Part shown: piece after piece, positions 18,969-26,585 of the stretch
Position numbering within the stretch: position 1 is the stretch's first letter
Layout: every line of letters starts with the position of its first letter
NCBI GenBank assembly: GCA_003427395.1
Contig: BFEA01000004.1
Coordinates: forward strand, 2,774,862-2,801,446
From: Chara braunii
Taxonomy: Eukaryota > Streptophyta > Charophyceae > Charales > Characeae
Direction: 5' to 3'
DNA: 26,585 bases
Program-made: the position numbers and the translations under genes
The notes under the pieces: model-generated
Seen by the model: only the letters and a program-made list of their open reading frames with translations
The model's database searches: none
What the model was told of the DNA's origin: nothing

Positions 18969-20286
18969 ACATAATAATAATACGACGATAAAAAATAAAA
19001 TATTTAAAAAAGTTTTAATCGCAAAAAAACGACAGATTAAGAAGAGGAACCACTAGTACCGCCCCGACTCCACCGACGGCAAAACCAAAAGGGGATAGCC
19101 CCAATCCTGCGCGTCCACCTTGCGCCTCTCCAATACTCTTATGCCGTGGCCGCTGGCCTCGACGCCTGAATCTCCATGTTGAAGGTCTGACACTGTAACC
19201 GATAGTGCCAGGCCCAAGGCTGAGCCTCCTACCGGCGAACACCTATATAAGTGAGTGCCATGCAACGCGCGGACCTGCTAAAATGTTTCAAGCCATGCTG
19301 TTGCCGATGCGTCCTCCATACGTACGCATATTGTCACGCTCAAGCATTTCAACCATCAGACAACCTTTTAATCCTGGTTTAAATCAAGAACAAAAATTTC
19401 GCCGGCACAACGCCGGCTCTGCAATCATCCACAATAAAAGAGATCACACACGCCTTAAGTCTGCGCGCCCACACACTCTCTGGTTTAGTCAACTACTCAG
19501 TCTGCGTAAATAACAGACACAGTCGCGACTCGCGCGATGTACTCAGGCCTTAAAGCAAAGTTATTTTCTGTCACTTGCAAAAACCAGGGCGGATACCCTT
19601 GTAAGGGTATTCGCGCCCATACCGTTCCTTCCCATCTTCTATCCTCCTCTTCGCAACTATAAAATCCGCAAACACATTCAAAAAACTCTCTCTCAACCCA
19701 TCTACCAACTTCCGAGAAATTGTGGTTAGATCATGTGTATGTACGACGAGTCGAAAAGTCGAGATGACTGTAGTTTTGCAAGGCTATGTGCCGGGTGGCT
19801 GCGATGGACTGAGAGATCTGGGCAAGTCGGTGTAGAAGCTGAGTTGGCAGGGTGACGCTTGCTGTGGGGTGAGGTTGGTATGTGGTGGTCGGGATCGCCA
19901 GTACCAGGGTAAGGAAGGTGTGTGTGTACGAGTGATACCATGGTTGCATGGCCCGGGGCTATGGTCAGAGACTAAAAGGCTTGCGCGCCTTCGATCTTTG
20001 GTTCCTTTTTTTTTATATTGAAAGCTAAGTTCACGGTGGATTGCCGGTTTTGGTTCTCAGATCTACCTGTGTGCTCACAACTCGTCCCTTGTTTTAGTCC
20101 CCTACTTCGGTCAAGCTAAGACTCCGTCTACCTCCTTTGACCTCATCTTTCGTCTCTCTCTTTCTTTCTCGTTTGATATTTTCTTCATGAATGTTTTGAT
20201 AACTCCCTCATCCCTATCAACTCTTGAGGTCCTGTCCTGCTCGTCTCATTGGATTCAATCGGATCTCACGAGGATGAGTACTAATA
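18969..20286. other. No supported gene; hairpin at 19587-19618
   Basis: ATACCCTT and AAGGGTAT (19593-19600, 19603-19610) form a stem with a 2-base loop, which extends outward with GGGCGG against TCGCGCCC. A TATATAAG lies at about 19242, with a 102-residue frame overlapping it that has no recognisable similarity. I do not call a promoter or gene. Confidence 0.45.
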
Positions 20287-20357
20287 AATGAGATCAACGA
20301 GAACAAGCGATCTTATTGTTGGATCTAATGAGACCAACGAGAACAAGCGATCTTATT
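20287..20357. repeat. 40-nt tandem duplication
   Basis: 31 bases starting AATGAGAYCAACGAGAACAA at 20287-20317 recur at 20327-20357 with a single T/C difference. Confidence 0.9.
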
Positions 20358-21286
20358 CCGTTCCTCTCTCTGCTCCTCGGTATTCGATGGTTAATAGTAC
20401 TTAATACATGAGCGATCTCTCACACACATATATCGACTGAGTTGTTACCCCGATGACGGGAAGTTGGGAACAAAGCAGAAATCTGATGTGATCACTTCGA
20501 TGCACGCTTAACTATTCGCACGAAGGAAGAATGGCCGTTCTCTCGACTGATTGGATTGCATGGACCTACGTTTTGGATTGGTTTGCATGAATAGTGAAAA
20601 ATAATGTATATCGTGGTGTTTGTTTATTCTTTTGATTGAATAACTGATTGATTAAACATACACGATCACCCTCGTTTATGCCATGTGAACCGATTGCCCC
20701 GATTCGAGCGGGCGTAGACTTCCAGTATCCCCGCCACGCCCATTCCCGTACAACGAGGAAAGGATACCCTGACGTGTATGTGAGTGGGACGTACGAGAAG
20801 TCGTCGCCAAGATTAGTGGACACTTCTATTTCCTTCCCGAAAGAAGATGCGTAGGATTCGTAGGCGCTGGTTTTGTCATTATTGATACTCACTTTCCCTT
20901 GTACTCATTGTCATTGCCTTTTAACGAGTTGATGGTCATCCCATGGACGGCGGTGACACCTCATTGGCCCAACACTTTGTGTAGCGACTGTTGTCGCACA
21001 AAGAGTTAATAACGGGAAAAGGGGTTCAACTACCGGACACGTGGCGAGGACGAACATAAGAAAAAAATGACCAGACTGAGATCATCCACATTGGATTCCG
21101 AACTTTGTAATGAACGGCGCCGATACTTAATTCAAAAATGAGATTCCACGCGCGTACCCTCGCCTTTCCGTTCGAAAAGGTGTCGAGCAACTCGTATGGA
21201 AGTTCAAAGATACGTTTTGGATTGAACGAACGTTTGGATGCAGCGCACGCACAGGCGGGATTTCAGTTCCGTGTGTGTCCCCACAC
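20358..21286. other. No supported gene
   Basis: Overlapping frames at 20566-20892 (minus) and 21138-21365 (plus) resemble no family. The integrase C-terminal half and 3' LTR of the adjacent gypsy element would be expected here but are not recognisable, so the element is probably truncated. Confidence 0.4.
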
Positions 21287-21600
21287 TCAATTTTCCAAAA
21301 ATCCTCGGCACACCCAACTGGTCTCTACGAAAACACTTAGGTCATCGTGCACCTCTAGGATGTAATTCACTTCTCCCTCCCCTTTTGGCATCTTAATAAG
21401 ATCGATATGCACCTTTTGACCTACGACAAAAGGATAAGAGGGAAATAGTGGCTCCTTGTATTTGACCACAACCCTTTTTTGACACCTTTCATAAGTTTGA
21501 CAATACATCTCCACCTCCTTATCTTGTTCGTCTCACCTGTAAAGACTCCTGGTCTTTTCAAAGGTCGCTTTGAATTCACACTCGTATGACCTCCAACAAC
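21287..21600 (-). pseudogene. Gypsy integrase fragment (zinc-binding tail and start of catalytic core)
   Basis: The main frame (21514-21287) has MYCQTYERCQKR, the Cys half of the HHCC zinc-binding domain. After it comes VGQKVHIDLIKMP, where HID carries the first catalytic Asp of the DDE core, then VHDDLSVFVE at the position of the conserved 'D.S...E' strand. The His half seems to lie upstream (GGHTSV-like, about 21600-21515) in another frame. The third catalytic residue and C-terminal domain are missing. Confidence 0.75.
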
Positions 21601-21919
21601 TCAATCGTGAAGTTATTTTATTATGACCTTCTTCTCCTTTTCACTATATAGACTACTCTCATCGACATCGTATGCTTGAGATGTTTTTTGAAGAGGCGAC
21701 CCACCTTTAGGCAGTATTGTTGCGCTTCCTTTCGAAAAGGTTCCTCTATGTCCTCCGTACCGATCAGATACAACCCAATATGTCTGTACTTATCCGTGTA
21801 TATGTGAGATAGGAACGCAACAATGCCACTCTCAACATTAGACCCTGACTCATAGTCGCTTCTTATAGTTCCTATCTCCATTCGGAGGATTTTACCAACA
21901 CCACTCGGTGATACCAAGT

Positions 21920-22424
21920 CTTATTCTTCTTGTTTGATTAGAGATAGTCTATCAACCACAAAGTTCTTAACTCCAGATATACTTTTGATGCCGTAGTCGA
22001 GCATTCGAATATGCATCAACCACCTCACTATCGTGGGATCAGTGAGGGAAAAATCGTTCTGCAGCACTGCCGCAACAACGGCAAGATCCACTCGAAGCAC
22101 GGACCTTCACCCATATATATAATGTTTACACTTTAACGTCACTCAGACAATCTAGAACTCCCAATATCTTCTTTTTAAACTGATAAAAATTCCTCTAAGC
22201 CGGATTAAGAACATCGCTTCCGAACTTACGTGCCCTTATGAGCCAATACTCCTCCAACCGACGTCGATCCTGCGTCCGTAGATAGCACAAAAGACCTATT
22301 GACTTCATCCTCGAAGTAAGGAATTCCAATGACTTGACCACCGTCCTTGAACTTATGATTCAATCCCTGAAGAATTTTTTCGTGTTCCTTTGACCAATTT
22401 TACGTCACTCCCTTCCTAAGGAGT
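21920..22424 (-). pseudogene. Gypsy RNase H fragment
   Basis: From about 22400 the minus strand reads NWSKEHEKILQGLNHKF, a 20-residue spacer, then SFVLSTDAGSTSVGGVLAHK. The STDAG contains the first catalytic Asp of RNase H. A TAA at 22226-22228 stops it. A later open segment near 22050-21940 reads RWLMHIRMLDYGIKSISGV followed by DRLS, the domain end ('W...i..fd..i..i.G..N..aD.LSR'), where the usual N-x-x-A-D has become NFVVD. The region between is frameshifted. Confidence 0.75.
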
Positions 22425-23351
22425 ACAGGAACGTCCAAGATTTTGGATACTCCTCTTAAACATATACAAATTTTATCTGGTGGGGTGGTGGGCTGGTTCT
22501 GAGGGGGAGAACTCCACTCTGCAAGGGCTTCACAAGGAGGGAGGTGATTGCCCTGAAGGGAGATGGGGCAAATTTTGGGGTGATGCTCTATTCTGGGGTT
22601 GGGAGAGATGTATGGGTCGGCATTATACCACAACGGAGGCAGACAAGGGCAAGGGGTGGGCTGAGGCATTCTTTGGGTGGAAACTGGATGCCTTGGTGGG
22701 AGTAGGGGGGAAATGGGTCTGTCCCAAGTTGAGGCCGATGCGGAGTGCCCGTGATCAGGGGCGGTCCTTTTTGGCGGAGGCAGTGGTGGGGCAGGGGGAT
22801 GAGGGGGACAGGGGGGTATCTCTAAACTTCGTGATTTTTCTGAGTCCTCAAAACAAGCACCCTTGTTATTCCTGGTAGTTTGAAGAATCTCTCGGGACTC
22901 TGAGGGTTTGCTAGCGGTTTGTACGAATCTACTCTAGAATCAGACTGTTATATTCAGGATCCGTAGCTGTTCAATGCCAGAATGACGCTGGCCGGAGCCG
23001 GGTTGATGCCTTGTAACTTGCCGACGGCGAGGGCATGAGGCCTTGTAGAGAGCTTTGGGGATGCTATGGGGGGGCATCCTAAAGGACAGTTGGGGGTTGC
23101 TGATACAGGACGACATTGGCCGGAGCTGGAGTGAGTCGGGTCGCTATGTAACCTAGCAGAAAGGGGGCATGATGCCTAGATGAGTTTGTTACAGAATAAG
23201 TCGGTTTAGTGAGTATTATTATGATCTGTTAGAAATCCCTTTGAAGCTCGAGCTTTTGGAAAAACTGCGGTGGATTTCAGAAGGTGTTCAGTGATCTTAA
23301 AAGGAGGCCAGGATTGCCGATATAGCATAATCTTCTATGTGTTTTCTTACT

Positions 23352-23394
<43 letters not shown>

Positions 23395-23400
23395 GTCATT

Positions 23401-23456
<56 letters not shown>

Positions 23457-23476
23457 ATCATCATCATCATCATCAG
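23352..23476. repeat. (CAT)n trinucleotide microsatellite
   Basis: About 40 ATC/CAT units with two single-unit interruptions and one phase break. The His and Met homopolymer frames here are artefacts. Confidence 0.95.
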
Positions 23477-23478
23477 AC

Positions 23479-23507
23479 GAGGGACGCTGAACCCGGTTCT
23501 CAGCATG
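23479..23507. repeat. Dispersed 29-nt hairpin motif, copy 2
   Basis: It differs from 1644-1672 only by five transitions and lies directly beside the (CAT)n tract. On the minus strand it would immediately precede a (TGA)n tail, a common LINE/SINE 3' end. Confidence 0.5.
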
Positions 23508-23615
23508 ATCGGTTCGGTCACTCCGGGTAGACTGTGAGGACCCCGGCCTTAAGCTTCTTGTTGATAATATTAGCCTTGGGCACTGGGCCCATTTAAAAAA
23601 GAAAAAAAAAAAAAG

Positions 23616-24401
23616 AAGGAGTTTTTTTAGTGGTTCAACCTTTTCAGCGCGTCCCTTTATGAAGTTCTCCAAAAACCTGACAACTCTTAGGAACTGCCGT
23701 ATACTAGTTATATGGTGCAAAGACATTGACGATTTCATCAATTTCTCCAACTTGGCGGGATCGGGTCTCCACCCCTCTCTATCACATATATATACTTATA
23801 TTTTTATTGTCGAGACCACCACCTACTCTTAGTTCCACTAACAGTAAGGTTGACATCCTGTGGCTTAACTAATACCTTCTTAATGTCCTCTATGTGATCG
23901 GCCACAAATGACCCACAAATTTTCTCACTCTCGGCATGACTTCCGGTTCATCCTTCTCATAAGGACCCTTTAATTGAAAGTAGTCTAAAAATACCTCTAT
24001 AAAATTGGGTATGAATTCCCCCAACACAACGTTCATCGCCCTCTTGCACACGACCACCCCTTTGGTCCATCCACAGGAATCACCATCGTCTGCATTAGGC
24101 CTAATGGTATGTGCATCGCCATCAAATATCGATCGCATGGATCTAGAGAAATTTCACCGTACCCTGAAAATAGATCGCAAACTGAGTTAATCGACCTGCT
24201 TGCCGACCCCTTGACCAAGAGGTCTGGGTTAGGAATGAATTCTACATTGCAAACAATGACTTTATTAGTCTTTCTCAAGTCTTGTTTCCACCTTGCTTTG
24301 GCATTCAATTTTCTAGTAAAGAACGATATATTCGCATAGGAGTAGTCACCTGGCTCTGCTACAAAGGTTCTTATTTTTTCCTTAAGAAATTCGATGACCA
24401 T
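23616..24401 (-). pseudogene. Gypsy reverse transcriptase fragment
   Basis: The frame 24401-24033 carries the fingers and palm: FFTRKLNAKARWKQDLRKTN ('k.ng..R...D.r.lN'), IPNPDLL, then VCDLFSGYGEISLDPCDRY, with the first catalytic Asp in DLFSGY. A frame change near 24050 leads to 24138-23890, where VLGEFIPNFIEVFLDYFQLKG stands at the active-site box. The Y/F-x-D-D motif reads FLDYF, so the last catalytic Asp (codon 23980-23982) is Tyr. The thumb and connection follow at 23750-23616 (FLRVVRFLENFIKGRAEKVE, then PLKKLL), ending at the insertion. The RT call is secure. The copy cannot be active. Confidence 0.85.
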
Positions 24402-25077
24402 TTCTTTTTCTTCCTGCGCGCATTTCCAGTCGACATCGTTCGGTGGCTCATGAGGAACTGTGTAGATCCTAGCAGGTTTAACATACCTTGGGTCTATGCG
24501 GCGTCATTCCGTGTCACAAATGGCAACAACCTTATCACAGGTTCTCAGTATTTCCACTATCAGAGTCTTCTCTTTTTCCGAGATGTTTCCATCACCTATG
24601 TCCATCCCTTTGAACCTTTCTTCAGTGATTCAAGTTTTTTGGCCCTTAGTGACTTTCCTTTCTTTTAACATCTGTGCTATTCTTCTTCGGTAATCTCTAC
24701 TTCTCCCGTCTGGTCACGGTTGACTGCAGCAGGTTTAACTTTCTATGCTACAGTTTTGTGTTTATTACCCCCACCGTATGGGGGAATTACTCAAAAAAAT
24801 ATGGGTTTATACACCCTCTGAACTCTTCAACGTTTTCCTTTAGGGTATGCAATCCTATCAACTAAAAACTTGTTCCCCATTTCCTCTACTTCTATCTTCT
24901 CCTTTTTTACTTTATGCGGACCCAACGGTATCTCTTATGCTGTCATGAGATAACATCTAGACCCCATCCCTCTTCTCGCAGGAAAATACATCTTGTGTCT
25001 TTATCAAACTCATCGATTGTTTTTAAGGTCAGTCTGCTACCATCGGGGGCATATATCGTAAGCGCCTGTCCGTCGTC

Positions 25078-25400
25078 TCACCGATTTTCGGTGGTAGCAT
25101 TGACGTGCATTACCCACGTTCTTCCTAAATATAACTCTGAGGAGCAGTTCTCCCCCTCAAACACAGGTACAGTAGCCTTCACGCCCATTACTATGACTTT
25201 GGTCTTATAACAAACACCTAAGGCTGACAGACGGAGGTTATTGGCTATCACCATCGTCACAGTCACATTCTGATCTACTTCCAACCCTAACTCCCTTCTA
25301 CCTTATCCAAACACACTGTGGACTCCGATCCATTGTCTACTAAGATCATCTCCATCTGGGCCCCATTGACGGTAACTTTCAACTTCCCGCTTCCCAAAAC
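25078..25400 (-). pseudogene. Gypsy aspartic protease fragment
   Basis: The first segment reads VLGSGKLKVTVNG and MILVDNGSESTV at about 25375-25320. This is the retropepsin active-site strand, but D-S/T-G is D-N-G here. A frameshift or stop at about 25292 follows, and the next frame (25284-25078) gives VIVMGVKATVPVFEG and CSSELYLGRTWV. The LGRTW ending matches the 'iLGr.wl' strand of retropepsin-like domains in plant and algal gypsy elements. Fragment order and RT downstream support the call. Confidence 0.7.
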
Positions 25401-25548
25401 GTAAAAATAATTCTTATCCTTTACGCTCTTAAGTTTGGCTTTTTCGCCTCCTTAGTAGCTTTGACACTGCTAGCTGTCATCCTATAAGTCATGGTTTCAT
25501 GAGTAGGAATATTAGGGTCTCTTTTTAGTCGGTCATGATAACGATACC

Positions 25549-25821
25549 CTATGTCTCACCGGCGATCATGATCGCGGGGCTGCTGACCGCATGCGGTCGG
25601 GATCATGACCGTCGGGGTCGACCTCGTGCGGTCGGGTGCGACCGTAACCCCCGATATTCTTAATTCCTAGGAAAATAGGTGAATAAATAAATAAAGAATA
25701 TAGGGTTGTAGGGTTGGAAAATCCCTACATCCCCATATATTTTTTTCAATCTTTTGATATTTTTATTTTTATTTTTTAAAAATAAAAAACGAAAAAAACA
25801 AGTATTAAAATAAAAAGAAAC
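25549..25821 (+). mobile_element. CTATGTNNCAC family element, copy D
   Basis: It begins CTATGTCTCACCGGCG and has two perfect 14-nt palindromes, GCGATCATGATCGC (25562-25575) and GACCGCATGCGGTC (25585-25598), plus a CGGTCG/CGACCG hairpin (25629-25644). The family core hairpin is TAGGGTTGTAGGG (25701-25713) against CCCTACATCCCCA (25723-25735). The right end was not found. It meets a MITE at 25822 that may have inserted into it. Confidence 0.6.
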
Positions 25822-26027
25822 CCAAGCTACCAGAGTGGCCCGGGGTCACTTGCCCGGCCGGGCCAAAAAAAAAAAAAAATAAAAAAAAAAATAAAAAAAA
25901 AATCCAAATTCAGTGAATTTCGATGTGACCCTGAGGCAGAAGTTGTTCAGTTTATTTTTCTGCATAACATAGTTTTGGTTTGGATTTTTTGAATTTTGTT
26001 TTTCTTTTCTTGCTGAGACCTTCCTTG
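25822..26027. mobile_element. hAT-like MITE, copy 2 (3' truncated)
   Basis: It starts CCAAGCTACCAGAG, then CCCGGGGTCACTTGCCCGG as in copy 1. It shares the core TTTCGATGTGACCCTGAGGC followed by AGTTGTTCAG and TCTGCATAACATAG (25918-25972, matching 9922-9977). The match ends at about 26027, where copy B begins, so the GC-rich right terminus is missing. Confidence 0.7.
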
Positions 26028-26472
26028 CTATGTAACACGCGCGGACGCGTCTGCGGGGCCGAGCTCGGAGGGAGGACGTATTCATGGCCGCCTCCGCGGC
26101 CTACCGGGTCCACGTCGCGGACCCTATTTTACCAGATTTTTCCTGAATTAAATAATAGGCCAAACAAAAATATAAAAAATGGGGTTATAGGAAATTTTAA
26201 GCCCTACAACCCCATATTTTTTCTTTTGAAATCGGACTTTGTTTAGGATTTTTAAAAAATCAAAAACTCAATTCGATTTAAAAAAAAAAAAAAACAATAT
26301 AAAGAAAAGNTGGANTTTTTTTTTGTCATTTTTTATCATCAGATATATGGTCCCTGAGTTCACCTGTATTTTTTAGAAATGAATTTCGTTTTTTTGCAGG
26401 GGTATGAGGTGTTTGAGAAAAATAAAGATGCAAAATTTGAAAATAAGTATACAAAAAACTTGAAAAAAAAGG
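26028..26472 (+). mobile_element. CTATGTNNCAC family element, copy B
   Basis: It starts CTATGTAACACGCGCGG, followed by palindromes CGAGCTCG (26060-26067) and a GGCCGC/GCGGCC hairpin (26086-26101). The core hairpin is TGGGGTTATAGG against CCTACAACCCCA near 26180-26213. Blocks such as GACTTTGTTTAGGATTTTTA, GATATATGGTCC and AGAAATGAATTT match copy A up to its gap. The right end lies beyond the window or in the microsatellite. Confidence 0.65.
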
Positions 26473-26517
26473 TTTGATTGATTGATTAATTGATTGATTG
26501 ATTGATTGATTGATTGT

Positions 26518-26585
<68 letters not shown>
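26473..26585. repeat. (TTGA)n then (GT)n microsatellites
   Basis: TTGA units (one TTAA interruption) run to about 26516, then near-perfect GT to the window end. Confidence 0.95.

Larger units (their letters stand above)
22425..23615. mobile_element. 1.19-kb insertion in gypsy pol with 7-bp target duplication
   Basis: AAGGAGT occurs at 22418-22424 and 23616-23622. Removing 22425-23615 plus one copy restores a continuous gypsy coding frame across the RT-RNase H boundary. The right end carries an A-rich tail (23595-23614), which suggests a plus-strand retroposon, perhaps a 5'-truncated LINE. The left part is G-rich and holds a 132-residue plus-strand frame (22480-22878) of no recognised family. 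A (CAT)n tract and the dispersed 29-nt motif at 23479-23507 lie near the right end. That motif's own orientation may be opposite, so nested insertions are possible. Confidence 0.6.
21287..25548 (-). mobile_element. Decayed Ty3/gypsy LTR retrotransposon, pol region
   Basis: Read on the minus strand, protease (25400-25078), reverse transcriptase (24401-23616), RNase H (22424-21920) and integrase (21600-21287) fragments lie in canonical Ty3/gypsy order. Integrase after RNase H separates it from Ty1/copia. Every domain has stops or frameshifts. Gag and both LTRs are not recognisable; the 5' side abuts a CTATGTNNCAC element at 25549. The spacer 25077-24402 holds only short frames. A 1.19-kb insertion splits the RT-RNase H junction. 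Confidence 0.8.

Noticed and set aside
19230-19513. TATA box (TATATAAG) with a downstream 102-residue frame
   Set aside because: The frame begins before the TATA sequence and resembles no protein. One TATA-like octamer in this much DNA is expected by chance.
23337-23537. Poly-His, poly-Met and poly-Asp frames
   Set aside because: They are translations of the (CAT)n microsatellite.

Overview
The window is eukaryotic, repeat-dominated, non-genic DNA from what looks like a large plant-type genome. I find no intact protein gene, rRNA, functional tRNA or CRISPR array. What can be supported is a dense, nested set of decayed transposable elements, satellites and microsatellites plus a 970-base assembly gap (13290-14259). 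The Ty3/gypsy flavour, the type III hammerhead and the hAT-like MITE fit a streptophyte, possibly a charophyte alga such as Chara. That assignment is a low-confidence guess.

Left part (1-9760): a 43-nt minisatellite, a decayed heptanucleotide array, two inverted-repeat elements (833-990 and 2044-2244), several low-complexity tracts, the 3' end of a dead LINE ORF2 on the minus strand (4030-4824), a tRNA-like SINE head near 6517, and long stretches with nothing convincing.

Middle (9760-14790): a ~123-bp satellite is interrupted by a 272-bp hAT-like MITE with an 8-bp target duplication. A family of inverted-repeat elements beginning CTATGTNNCAC follows, each with GC-rich palindromes behind the terminus. 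Between two of its members lies a T-poor tract with a complete type III hammerhead ribozyme on the minus strand (11880-11935). A degenerate second copy lies about 571 nt upstream in the transcript sense. This is the arrangement of a retrozyme, a non-autonomous retroelement whose RNA self-cleaves into circles, and it is the most interesting item here.

Right part (14790-26585): decayed tandem repeats, about 5 kb of unassigned sequence, then the pol region of a dead Ty3/gypsy element on the minus strand, in the order protease, reverse transcriptase, RNase H, integrase from 25400 down to 21287. A 1.19-kb insertion with a 7-bp target duplication and an A-rich end splits it. The window ends with two more CTATGTNNCAC elements around a second MITE copy, then (TTGA)n and (GT)n tracts. 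The parts do not form a pathway. The plausible functional link is that retrozymes and other non-autonomous elements use enzymes of gypsy, LINE or DNA-transposon relatives, all of which are only fossils in this window.
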